Below are positions 7,842 to 15,731 of a stretch of DNA of 29,173 nucleotides, piece after piece. The position numbers and the translations under genes are program-made. Where the stretch lies: positions 1 to 29,173 of the forward strand of contig CAKZXL010000369.1 of the NCBI GenBank assembly GCA_937883885.1. Direction: 5' to 3'. The notes under the pieces are model-generated. The model was given only the letters and a program-made list of their open reading frames with translations, made no database searches and was not told the DNA's origin. This DNA comes from an uncultured Aquincola sp. (GTDB taxonomy: Bacteria > Pseudomonadota > Gammaproteobacteria > Burkholderiales > Burkholderiaceae). Every line of letters starts with the position of its first letter. The first letter of the stretch is position 1.

Positions 7842-7865
7842 AGCCAGCCTTCGGGCTGGCTTTTT
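7842..7865 (+). terminator. rho-independent terminator of the flagellin gene
   Basis: AGCCAGCC (7842-7849) pairs perfectly with GGCTGGCT (7854-7861) around a stable TTCG loop, followed by TTTTT. This is a classic intrinsic terminator and the strongest in the window, fitting a highly transcribed gene. Confidence 0.93.
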
Positions 7866-7968
7866 GCATGGGGCGGCGGCCCTGGATTGCCCCGGTTTTG
7901 CCGGCCTGTTCCGCCCATGCGCACGGCCCTGCGCTGCCTAGACTGGGCGGCCCACCCGTGACCGCCGA

Positions 7969-9888
7969 ATGAACGCCCACGCCCCAGCCGCCCGCGCCGA
8001 TCGACACTGGCATGCCGGCCTCGAAGCCCTGAGAGCCGCCCGCTGGACTGATGCCCACCAGGCCTTCCAGCAGATGGTGAAGCTGACGCCGCACAACGCC
8101 AGCGGCTGGACCCACCTGGCGGCCGTCCTGCTGCAGCAGGGCCACCTGCAGGAGGCCTTGGACGCCGCGCTCAAGGCGCGCCAGCTGGCCCCCGACAGTG
8201 CCCTGGCCTGCAGCCTGCACGCCGATTGCCTGAGCCGCCAGAACCGCCACCGTGAAGCCACCGAGGTGTATGCCTCGCTGCCGGCCACCGTCAGCCGGGA
8301 TGCCGACTTCCTCTCCGCCCATGGCACCGCGCTGCTGATGGACCAGCGCCCGCGCGAAGCCATCAAGCTGTACATCCAGGCAGTCGGCCAGCAGATCGGC
8401 CATGCGCTGACGCACTACCGCATGGGCCTGGCCTTCAAGCACCTGGAGCGCGACAAGGAGGCAAGCACGTGCTTTCGCACCGCCATCACCACCGACCGCG
8501 TGGGCGAGGTGCGGTCGCTGGCGCTGCCCCAGCTGCTGACCACCCGCATGCAGGCCTGCGACTGGGAAGGCCTGGACGACGACATTGCCGCGTTGGTGGA
8601 CACCATCGACGGCGGCGACGAACCGCTGCTGGCCAACATCTCGCCGTTTTCGCTGCTGGCGCTGCCGGTCGGCCCGCTGCGCCAGCGCCGCGTGGCCCAG
8701 GCGTTCGTCGCGCAGGCCGCCAGGCCGCTGAAGCCACTGCCCCCGCCCGGGCCCCGTGCGCCGGGCCGCATCCGCCTGGGCTACCTGTCGGCCGACTTCC
8801 ACCACCACGCCACGGCCATGCTGATGACCGAGCTGCTGGAGCGGCGCGACGGCCAGCACTTCGAGGTCTTTCTGTACTCGCACGGCGGCGACGACGGCAG
8901 CGCCACCAGCGCCCGGGTGCGTGCGGCCGGTGACCACTTCATCGACGTGCGCACCGAAACACACGAGGCCATCGCCCGCCGCATGCGGGCCGACGGCATC
9001 GACATCGCCATCGACCTGAAAGGCCACACCCGGCAGACCCGCTTCGAGCTGCTGGCCCTGCGGCCGGCGCCGGTGCAGGTGAGCTTTCTCGGCTACCCCG
9101 GCACCACCGGGGCCGACTTCCTGGATTACGTGATCGGCGACCCGGTGGTCACGCCGCTGGACCACGCGCCGCATTACAGCGAGCGCATTGCCCAACTGCC
9201 CGCCAGCTACCAGCCCAACGACCGCCAGCGGCCGCTGCCGCCAGCGCCGCCGCGCGCCGAACTGGGCCTGCCCGAAGACGCCGTGGTGCTGTGCTGCTTC
9301 AACCAGAGCTACAAGTTCCTGCCGGCGATGGTGGACCTGTGGGCGCAGGTGATGACGCAGGCCCCGCACACCGTGCTGTGGCTGCTGAGCTGGAACGCGC
9401 ACGGCCAGCGCCACCTGGTGCAGGCCTTCGCGGCCCGCGGCATCCCGCCCTCACGACTGGTGTTTGCCGACAAGGTGCCGCTGGCCCGCCACATCGCGCG
9501 CCTGCAGCAGGCCGACCTGTTCCTGGACACATGGCCCTGCAACGCCCACACCACCGCCAGCGAGGCGCTGTGGGCCGGCGTGCCGGTGCTCACCGTGCCG
9601 GGCGACACCTTTGCCAGCCGCGTGGCCGCCAGCCTGGTGAGCGCCTGCGGCCTGCCGCAGATGGCCTGCGCCGACGCAGCCACCTACGTGCGCATGGCCG
9701 TGGCCCTGGCCCACAAGCGCGAAGCGCTGCAGGCGCTCAAGCAGCACCTGCGCGAAGAACGGCTGCGCCTGCCCCTCTTCGACAGCGCGCGCTATGCCCG
9801 CGACTACGAAGCGCTGCTGCAGCGCATGTTCGAGCGCCAGCAGGCCAGCCTGCCGCCGGACCACCTGCCGGCCCGCCCCGCCGAATAG
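7969..9888 (+). CDS. TPR / O-GlcNAc-transferase-like protein glycosyltransferase (GT41)
   Basis: A 639-residue protein. Residues about 10-180 are tetratricopeptide-like helix pairs, which in this family hold the protein substrate. Residues about 265-620 form the catalytic GT41 region related to eukaryotic OGT and SPINDLY. Key segments are GYLSADFHHHATAMLM (likely catalytic-region His280), DLKGHT, GYPGTTG, FNQSYKFLP with nucleotide-sugar-binding Lys449, and NAHTTASEALWAGVPV with His527-Thr-Thr, close to the HTT motif of human OGT. It should add a sugar to Ser/Thr of a protein. The flagellin immediately upstream is the obvious candidate. No signal peptide is seen, so it acts in the cytoplasm before export. 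The intervening terminator implies its own promoter; a TAGACT box lies at 7939-7944. Confidence 0.9.
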   Translation: MNAHAPAARADRHWHAGLEALRAARWTDAHQAFQQMVKLTPHNASGWTHLAAVLLQQGHLQEALDAALKARQLAPDSALACSLHADCLSRQNRHREATEVYASLPATVSRDADFLSAHGTALLMDQRPREAIKLYIQAVGQQIGHALTHYRMGLAFKHLERDKEASTCFRTAITTDRVGEVRSLALPQLLTTRMQACDWEGLDDDIAALVDTIDGGDEPLLANISPFSLLALPVGPLRQRRVAQAFVAQAARPLKPLPPPGPRAPGRIRLGYLSADFHHHATAMLMTELLERRDGQHFEVFLYSHGGDDGSATSARVRAAGDHFIDVRTETHEAIARRMRADGIDIAIDLKGHTRQTRFELLALRPAPVQVSFLGYPGTTGADFLDYVIGDPVVTPLDHAPHYSERIAQLPASYQPNDRQRPLPPAPPRAELGLPEDAVVLCCFNQSYKFLPAMVDLWAQVMTQAPHTVLWLLSWNAHGQRHLVQAFAARGIPPSRLVFADKVPLARHIARLQQADLFLDTWPCNAHTTASEALWAGVPVLTVPGDTFASRVAASLVSACGLPQMACADAATYVRMAVALAHKREALQALKQHLREERLRLPLFDSARYARDYEALLQRMFERQQASLPPDHLPARPAE

Positions 9889-9898
9889 CGCCGCCTGC

Positions 9899-9927
9899 GG
9901 GCCGTTGTTCGGCCCTTGCACGGGCCG
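9899..9927 (+). promoter_or_regulatory. three-part alternative hairpin between two glycosyltransferase genes
   Basis: GGGCCG (9899-9904), CGGCCC (9910-9915) and GGGCCG (9922-9927) follow one another. The middle arm can pair with either outer arm (loops TTGTT or TTGCAC), so two hairpins are mutually exclusive. This could be an attenuator-like element or a simple transcription pause. Confidence 0.35.
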
Positions 9928-9936
9928 GGGCTTTCC

Positions 9937-9942
9937 TAGACT
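9937..9942 (+). promoter_or_regulatory. putative -10 box of the GT2 gene
   Basis: CCTAGACTGG around TAGACT (9937-9942) is identical to the ten bases around 7939-7944 before the GT41 gene. Both lie 25-31 bases upstream of the start codon. TTGCAC at 9916-9921 could be a -35 with a short 15-base spacer. Confidence 0.3.
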
Positions 9943-9972
9943 GGCTGGCACCCTTCAGCCCGCAGGAATCCC

Positions 9973-11490
9973 ATGCCGCAAGAGCCCGAGCCCACTCCCC
10001 CGCTGAGCGCCCTGGCGCTGGGCATGGTCAAGAACGAAGCCGACATCGTCGAAGCCTTCGTGCGCCACAACCTGCACTTCGTCGACCTGATGGTGTTGCT
10101 GGACAACGGCTCCACCGACGGCACGCGCGACATCCTCGAAGCCTTGCAGAAAGAAGGCCTGCCGCTGCTGGTTATCGACGATCCGGTGTTCGGCTACTTC
10201 CAGTCGGAAAAGATGACCGAGCTGTACCGGCGCACGGTGCCGGTGTTCCAGCCCGAGGTGGTGTACCTGCTGGACGCGGACGAATTCATGCGCGCCCCCG
10301 ACCGCGCCGCCATGGACGGCTTGATGCGCCAGGTGCCCGCCGGCGCACAGGCGCTGCTGCCGTGGATGACGCACACGCCCGACCCGCAACGCAGCAGCGC
10401 CGAGCTGCTGCGCGACCCACTGGCCTCCTCGCCCTGGCGCCGGGCGAAGGAAGAGCCGCAGTACTACAAGTCCATCATCCGCCGCTGCCCCAGCCTGGAC
10501 GCCGACCTGGTGATCGACCAGGGCAACCACAGCGTGCACCGCGCCAGCGGCCAGCCGATGCCAACCGCCGTGCTGTCGGGCGTGCACCTGGCGCACCTGC
10601 CGGTGCGCTCGGTCGAGCAGGTCACCGCCAAGGCCATCAACGGCTGGCTGGCCTACCTGGTGCGCAACCGCCACACGCGGGGCGAGATGCAGGGCAGCCA
10701 GTGGCAGCTGCTGTACGAACGCATCACCCAGGGCACACCGCTGCGCGCCGACGACCTGACCACGCTGTCGCTGGACTACGCCCAGCACCCGCGGCCCGGC
10801 CGATCGCTGCAGGCCGATGCGCTGCGCGACCCCTGCCCGCCGCGCCACGGCGTGCTGAAGTACCTGGACCTGGGGCGGCATGATCCGGTGGCGAAGGTGG
10901 CGTTGGGGGTGGCCCAGCACATCGAGGCCGAGGTGCCCGCGGCGCGCACCGGCTCGCGCGTGGGCCTGGACGTGGCCGCCGTGGCCGGCGTGCTGCGTGG
11001 TGAGCAGGTCGACAGCCTGTCGGTGCTCAGCGCCGAGGCGGGCTGGGGCAAGGAGTTGACGGGGCTGATGCCCCACCTGCACGGCCAGCCCATCGAGCAG
11101 GCCGCGGCCCTGCTGGCGCCCGACCTGGACCCCGGCCTGAGCGAAGCGCTGTTCAAGGGCCTGTCGGCCTGCGCCACGCGGCTGATCGTCGCCTGGCTGC
11201 CCGAAGGCCATGCGGCCGCCGACCTGCAGCGCCTGCTGCTGGCGGCAGAAAACGCCGGCTGGCAGGTGGGCATGCTGCAGACCTTGGGCCTGCGCGCGGT
11301 GGCCTCCTACGGTGTCGCGCGGCGGGGCGGCGTGGTGCTGCGCAGGCAGGCCGCCGCACCGGCAGCCAGCGCGCAATCGCTGCGCAGCGCGCTGGTGGCC
11401 ATGGCCCACCAGCCCCTGCAGTGGCAAGACCCCGAGCCGCAGGTCATCCGCGAGGCCTTCCAGTCGCTGATGCTGGCGCAGGCCGCCTGA
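9973..11490 (+). CDS. family 2 glycosyltransferase with unassigned C-terminal domain
   Basis: A 505-residue protein. The first 200 residues are a GT-A fold of the Glyco_tranf_2_4 type: LALGMVKNEADIVEAFVRHN, the nucleotide-binding DNGSTDGT at 45-51 with Asp45, and the DADE motif at 101-104 that holds the metal and sugar nucleotide. Residues about 250-500 form a separate region with a weak Rossmann-like pattern (SRVGLDVAAVAGVLRG; LIVAWLPEGHAAADLQRLLLAAENAGW), which I do not recognise. It has no membrane segment or signal peptide. Located after the OGT-like gene, it probably builds or extends the flagellin glycan. The donor and acceptor cannot be told. Confidence 0.87.
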   Translation: MPQEPEPTPPLSALALGMVKNEADIVEAFVRHNLHFVDLMVLLDNGSTDGTRDILEALQKEGLPLLVIDDPVFGYFQSEKMTELYRRTVPVFQPEVVYLLDADEFMRAPDRAAMDGLMRQVPAGAQALLPWMTHTPDPQRSSAELLRDPLASSPWRRAKEEPQYYKSIIRRCPSLDADLVIDQGNHSVHRASGQPMPTAVLSGVHLAHLPVRSVEQVTAKAINGWLAYLVRNRHTRGEMQGSQWQLLYERITQGTPLRADDLTTLSLDYAQHPRPGRSLQADALRDPCPPRHGVLKYLDLGRHDPVAKVALGVAQHIEAEVPAARTGSRVGLDVAAVAGVLRGEQVDSLSVLSAEAGWGKELTGLMPHLHGQPIEQAAALLAPDLDPGLSEALFKGLSACATRLIVAWLPEGHAAADLQRLLLAAENAGWQVGMLQTLGLRAVASYGVARRGGVVLRRQAAAPAASAQSLRSALVAMAHQPLQWQDPEPQVIREAFQSLMLAQAA

Positions 11491-11627
11491 CCCGCCAAGC
11501 TCCCGGGAACAACGCGGCTAGGAGCGGCCTTATCCGTGCTTCGGTCACGGTCACGCTGCCTACCATGTGATCAGGGCGGTGGCTGGACTCAAGTGGCCAC
11601 GCAACACCGCCAGGAGGCACGTTCTTG

Positions 11628-12344
11628 ATGAAGCTGGCGATCTCTCAGTCGAACTACATCCCCTGGAAGGGGTACTTCGACCTCATTGCATCGGTGGACC
11701 GCTTCGTCTTGTACGACACGGTGCAGTTCACCAAGAACGACTGGCGCAACCGGAACCTCATCAAGACGCACGCCGGCCTGCAGTGGCTCAGCATCCCCGT
11801 GGGGGCGGACATCCACCGCACGATCGAGCAGGTGGCGCTGCCGCAAACGCCGTGGCGGCGCAAGCACTGGAAAAGCCTGGCAGCGGCCTACGGCAAGGCA
11901 CCGTACTTCGCAGAAGTGGCCGCCTGGCTGGAACCGCTTTACCTGCACACCGCAGACGCCACACTGTCGGCCTTCAACGCGCGGCTGATCCGCGCCATCT
12001 GCCATTACTTGCGCATCGACACCGAGATCGTGGCGGACGACGGCCGGCACGAGACGGACGACCGCGTGGCCAAGCTGGTGCACATCTGCCAGCGCCATGG
12101 CGCCGATACCTACGTGTCGGCGCCTGCCGGGCAGAACTACATCGACGCGCGCGTTTTCCAGTCGCATGGCCTGCGCCTGGAATGGTTTGAATACCCCGAC
12201 TACCCGGCCTATGCGCAATTGCACGGCGCCTTCGAGCACCGGGTGTCGGTCCTGGATGCGCTCTTTCACTGCGGCGCGCACCCCGAATTGTTTATGCAGC
12301 ATGCGGCCGGCAAGGCCATGAAAACGAGTCTGGAGCTTGTATGA
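11628..12344 (+). CDS. WbqC-family protein
   Basis: A 238-residue protein of the WbqC family (PF08889), found in O-antigen, capsule and flagellin-glycan clusters. The N-terminus KLAISQSNYIPWKGYFDLIASVDRFVLYD with QFTKNDWRNRN is diagnostic. Its role is not settled; it is often proposed to help make or transfer an N-acylated amino sugar. AGGAGG (11612-11617) is ten bases from the ATG used here, and an in-frame TTG three bases earlier is also possible. The 137 bases upstream contain a GGTCACGGTCAC direct repeat and a TACCAT hexamer (11561-11566), a possible promoter. The stop overlaps the next gene by ATGA. This starts a five-gene operon. Confidence 0.9.
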   Translation: MKLAISQSNYIPWKGYFDLIASVDRFVLYDTVQFTKNDWRNRNLIKTHAGLQWLSIPVGADIHRTIEQVALPQTPWRRKHWKSLAAAYGKAPYFAEVAAWLEPLYLHTADATLSAFNARLIRAICHYLRIDTEIVADDGRHETDDRVAKLVHICQRHGADTYVSAPAGQNYIDARVFQSHGLRLEWFEYPDYPAYAQLHGAFEHRVSVLDALFHCGAHPELFMQHAAGKAMKTSLELV

Positions 12345-13108
12345 AGCACGAATCCGCTGTGGTGTCCTACTCCAACCAAGTCAGTCTGGAGGCGCGGACG
12401 GAGATCTTCAATCTCATGCAAGCGTATCCGGCAACGCCTGACGAGCAGGAGCGCAGCCTGGGCCTGTTCCTGCGCGGCTCGCTGCTGGCGCGGCTGCTGG
12501 CCATCGCCGAGATCTACCAGCGCATCACCCACCTGCCCGGCGCCGTGCTGGACATCGGCACCTGGCGCGGCCAGACCGCCGTGGTGTGCGAGAACCTGCG
12601 CGCCATCTACGAGCCGCTGCACTTCAACCGCCGCATATACGCCTTCGACACCTTCGATGGCTACAAGGGCTTTTCCGACAGCGACAAGGCCACTGCCCTG
12701 CACCGCAACGGCACCTACGGCGTGGGCGGCGAGGCGTATGCCGAACTGCTGCGCACGCTGCTGGGCCTGCACGAGAAGTCCAATGCCATGGGCGACAAGA
12801 ACCACGGCAAGCACCAGGTGATCATGGGCGACTGCGTGCAGACGGTGCGCGCCATGCTGGACCGCGAGTCGCACGAAGTCATCGCGCTGGCCTTCTTCGA
12901 CGTCAACTCCGTGGAGCCCACCGAGAAGACCTTCGAGATGGTGTGGAAGCGGCTGGTCAAGGGCGGCATCGTGGCCTTCTGGCAGCTCACGCGCAACACC
13001 ATCCCGGCCGAAGGCATGGTGTACGTCAAGTCCATCATGGACAACCACGCACACAGCCTGCGCCGTTGCGCCACCTACCCCGGCCTGTGCTACCTGGTCA
13101 AAGAGTGA
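12341..13108 (+). CDS. TylF-like SAM-dependent methyltransferase with altered metal site
   Basis: A 255-residue class I methyltransferase fold. Motif I is VLDIGTWRGQTA (residues 69-80), the acidic strand end is YAFDTFDG (100-107), and the substrate-side strands are ALAFFDVNS (182-190) and GGIVAFWQL (208-216). TylF/CmcI-type sugar or antibiotic O-methyltransferases carry a Mg2+ site of Asp residues (typically D-x-D and DD-Y) at these last two strands. Here they read DVNS and WQL, so the metal site looks lost or rebuilt. It overlaps wbqC (ATGA) and sits before a flavoenzyme and a sugar aminotransferase, so it likely modifies the same amino sugar. Methyl transfer itself is inferred from the fold. 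Confidence 0.8.
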   Translation: MKHESAVVSYSNQVSLEARTEIFNLMQAYPATPDEQERSLGLFLRGSLLARLLAIAEIYQRITHLPGAVLDIGTWRGQTAVVCENLRAIYEPLHFNRRIYAFDTFDGYKGFSDSDKATALHRNGTYGVGGEAYAELLRTLLGLHEKSNAMGDKNHGKHQVIMGDCVQTVRAMLDRESHEVIALAFFDVNSVEPTEKTFEMVWKRLVKGGIVAFWQLTRNTIPAEGMVYVKSIMDNHAHSLRRCATYPGLCYLVKE

Positions 13109-13116
13109 GGAACGCC

Positions 13117-14577
13117 ATGCACGTCGTCGTGATCGGCAACGGCATCGTTGCCCTGACTTCCGCCTTCCGGCTGCTGCAGCGATCCGGCCCTGACCTGCGG
13201 GTCACGGTCATCGGCGACGGGCAGCGCGCTGGCTCGGCCACGCTGGCCGCGGGCGCCATGCTCAACTCCTTCGCGGAGGTGGAGTACGACACCTTCAAGT
13301 CGGACATCGACACCTACCGCTTCGAGCTCAGCCATCTGGCCACGCAGATGTGGCCCAAGTTCGAGATGGAGCTGATCGACGCCGCCGGCGACGGCCTGCC
13401 CTCCGGCTGCAAGAGCTGCCAGGCCTTCTGTGGCGGCGGCTGCGCCAAGAAGGGCACCTACGTCGTCAACAACACCTCGGTCGACGAGCTGGAGGACGAC
13501 AACTTCGACGCCATCGTCCGCGCGCTCGACGACTTCAACGAACCGCACCGGCTGATGTCGCCCCGCGACATCCCGAACTACAACCCGCAGTCGCGCAACC
13601 GCGCCACCCGCGCCGTCTTCATCGACAACGAGGGCTGGTTCAACCCGCGCCTGATGATCGAGAAGCTGGACGCCATCATGCGCCGCTCCGCGCGGGTGCA
13701 TCAGGTGGACGACACCGTGGTGCGCATCGAGCATGCTGGCCAGCAGGTCACTGCCGTGCACACCCGCGGCGGCCAGCGCATCGAGGCCGACCGCTTCCTG
13801 CTGGCCACGGGCGCTTCCGTCAGCGCACTGGTCAAGGCCAGCGAGCTGCCGCTGCAGATGCAGCGCGTGTTCTACGGCGTGGGCGTGTCGCTGCAGCTGG
13901 GCATCCGCGAGATGCGGCAAAGCCACTGCATCCGCACGCCGGCCCGCGGGCTGGCCTGCGGCCTGTACAGCGTGCCCTACTTCGAGTCGCCGGGTGCGCT
14001 GAACTCGCAGATCCTGGTGGGCGCCAGCAACTTCATCTCCAAGGACCCGTATCCCTACGGCCGCATCACCAGCGTCGAGAACCTGATGCGCGCGGTCACG
14101 CAGGAGATCAACCAGGACTACTACAAGTCCGACCTGGTGCGCGTGAACGTGGGCTGGCGGCCGACCAGCCAGGACACCTACCCGATGGTGGGACCCACCT
14201 CGATGAGCAACCTGGTCATCGCCACCGGCACCAAGCGCGACGGGTTCCACATGGCGCCGGTGCTGTCGCAGCAGATCGCCGCCATGCTGTTGGGCGACGC
14301 GGTGGACGAGCGCTTCAGCGTTTTTGCGCCAGAGCGCCCGCTGCTCAAGACGATGACGCGCGAGCAGGCCGTGGACAAGGCCGTGCGCCACCAGATCAAC
14401 GCCGCCTACCAGCATGGCTTCGTGCCCGCCACCAGCCGCACCGTGGCGCAGCTGCGGCAGTCGATCGAAGCCGACGTGCACAAGGTGCACGACCAGGCGG
14501 GCGCGGTGGACTGGGGCATTCCGCCCGAGATGCTGGACATGTACCGCTGGGGTCACGCCCAGGATGGGAGAGCCTGA
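13117..14577 (+). CDS. DAO-family FAD-dependent oxidoreductase with embedded cysteine cluster
   Basis: A 486-residue flavoprotein of the D-amino-acid-oxidase/glycine-oxidase (DAO) superfamily. The N-terminal dinucleotide-binding motif is VVVIGNGIVALTSAFRLL (residues 3-20), and the C-terminal FAD segment is GWRPTSQDTYPMVGP...VIATGTKRDGFHMAP. Between them, residues 98-109 contain Cys98, Cys101, Cys105 and Cys109 (C-x2-C-x3-C-x3-C), an insert unusual for DAO enzymes and able to bind zinc or an iron-sulfur cluster. GTGAGGA precedes the ATG at 13117. The stop overlaps the aminotransferase start (TGATG). Context suggests oxidation of an amine or amino sugar during glycan synthesis. The substrate is unknown. 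Confidence 0.88.
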   Translation: MHVVVIGNGIVALTSAFRLLQRSGPDLRVTVIGDGQRAGSATLAAGAMLNSFAEVEYDTFKSDIDTYRFELSHLATQMWPKFEMELIDAAGDGLPSGCKSCQAFCGGGCAKKGTYVVNNTSVDELEDDNFDAIVRALDDFNEPHRLMSPRDIPNYNPQSRNRATRAVFIDNEGWFNPRLMIEKLDAIMRRSARVHQVDDTVVRIEHAGQQVTAVHTRGGQRIEADRFLLATGASVSALVKASELPLQMQRVFYGVGVSLQLGIREMRQSHCIRTPARGLACGLYSVPYFESPGALNSQILVGASNFISKDPYPYGRITSVENLMRAVTQEINQDYYKSDLVRVNVGWRPTSQDTYPMVGPTSMSNLVIATGTKRDGFHMAPVLSQQIAAMLLGDAVDERFSVFAPERPLLKTMTREQAVDKAVRHQINAAYQHGFVPATSRTVAQLRQSIEADVHKVHDQAGAVDWGIPPEMLDMYRWGHAQDGRA

Positions 14578-15731
14578 TGATTCCGTTCAACAAGCCGCAC
14601 ATGACCGGCCGCGAGCTGAGCCACATCGCGCAGGCGCACTTCGAGGGCGTGCTGGCCGGCGACGGCCGCTTCACCAAGGAGTGCCAGCTCGACCTGGAGC
14701 GCCGCACCGGCAGCCGCAAGACCCTGCTGACCCACTCGTGCACCGCGGCCCTGGAAATGGCCGCGCTGCTGCTCGACCTGAAGCCGGGCGACGAAGTCAT
14801 CATGCCTTCGTACACCTTCGTGTCCACCGCCAACGCCTTCGTGCTGCGCGAGGCGGTGCCCGTCTTCGTCGACATCCGGCCCGACACGCTCAACATCGAT
14901 GAACGGCTGATCGAAGCCGCCATCACGCCCCGCACGCGGGCCATCGTGCCGGTGCATTACGCCGGCGTCTCGTGCGAGATGGACGTCATCACCCGCATCG
15001 CGGCGGCGCACGGCCTTGCCGTGGTGGAGGACGCGGCGCAGGGCGTGATGTCGAGCTACCGCGGCCGTGCGCTGGGCAGCATCGGCGACCTGGGCGCCTT
15101 CAGCTTCCACGAGACCAAGAACATCATCTCGGGCGAAGGCGGCGCGCTGCTGATCAACGACCCGCACCTGGTGAACGCGGCCGAGGTGATCTGGCAAAAG
15201 GGCACCAACCGCCAGCAGTTCCACCGCGGCGAGGTGGACAAGTACACCTGGCAGCGCACCGGCTCTTCCTTCCTGCCCGGCGAGATCGTCGCCGCCTTCC
15301 TGAAGGCGCAGCTGGACGAGGCCGAATCGATCACCGCCAACCGCCTGGCCGCCTGGGACCGCTACCAGGAACGGCTGCTGCCGCTGGCCCAGGAAGGGCT
15401 GCTGCGCCTGCCCACCGTGCCGGCGCACTGCGTGCACAACGCCCACATGTACTACGTGATCCTGCCCGAGCAGGTGAACCGGGTGCGGCTGCTGGCCGAC
15501 CTGCGGCAGGACGGCATCTTCTGCCTCTTCCACTACGTGCCGCTGCACAGCGCACCGGGCGGGCGTTCGGGCCGGGCGCATGGCGACATGAGCCACACCG
15601 ACAGCCTGTCCGAGCGTTTGATCCGCCTGCCGCTGTGGTGGGGCATCAGCCCCAGCGAGCAAGACCGGGTGACCGAGCGCCTGACGCACCACCTGCAACA
15701 ACAGCTCATCGGCGAGGGTGTTTATGCCTGA
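14577..15731 (+). CDS. wecE: WecE-type dTDP-4-amino-4,6-dideoxyhexose transaminase
   Basis: A 384-residue DegT/DnrJ/EryC1/StrS aminotransferase. It resembles E. coli WecE through long stretches, for example THSCTAALEMAALLLD, GDEVIMPSYTFVSTANAFVL, IVPVHYAGVSCEMD and VVEDAAQGVMS. The PLP lysine is Lys181 in FSFHETKN, the same number as in E. coli. WecE uses glutamate to convert dTDP-4-dehydro-6-deoxyglucose to dTDP-4-amino-4,6-dideoxygalactose, so a 4-amino-4,6-dideoxy sugar is a likely component of the glycan. The dTDP-sugar synthesis genes (rmlAB) are not in this window. Starts and stops overlap on both sides, showing tight operon coupling. Confidence 0.92.
   Translation: MIPFNKPHMTGRELSHIAQAHFEGVLAGDGRFTKECQLDLERRTGSRKTLLTHSCTAALEMAALLLDLKPGDEVIMPSYTFVSTANAFVLREAVPVFVDIRPDTLNIDERLIEAAITPRTRAIVPVHYAGVSCEMDVITRIAAAHGLAVVEDAAQGVMSSYRGRALGSIGDLGAFSFHETKNIISGEGGALLINDPHLVNAAEVIWQKGTNRQQFHRGEVDKYTWQRTGSSFLPGEIVAAFLKAQLDEAESITANRLAAWDRYQERLLPLAQEGLLRLPTVPAHCVHNAHMYYVILPEQVNRVRLLADLRQDGIFCLFHYVPLHSAPGGRSGRAHGDMSHTDSLSERLIRLPLWWGISPSEQDRVTERLTHHLQQQLIGEGVYA

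Noticed and set aside
6820..9414. 864-codon open frame on the minus strand opposite flagellin and the OGT-like gene
   Set aside because: It is a by-product of high GC. Its translation is low-complexity with no recognisable domain, while the plus strand carries two clear protein families.
12586..13116. Long N-terminal extension of the DAO oxidoreductase
   Set aside because: The extension is out-of-frame translation of the methyltransferase gene. The dinucleotide-binding motif starts right after the ATG at 13117, which has its own ribosome-binding site.
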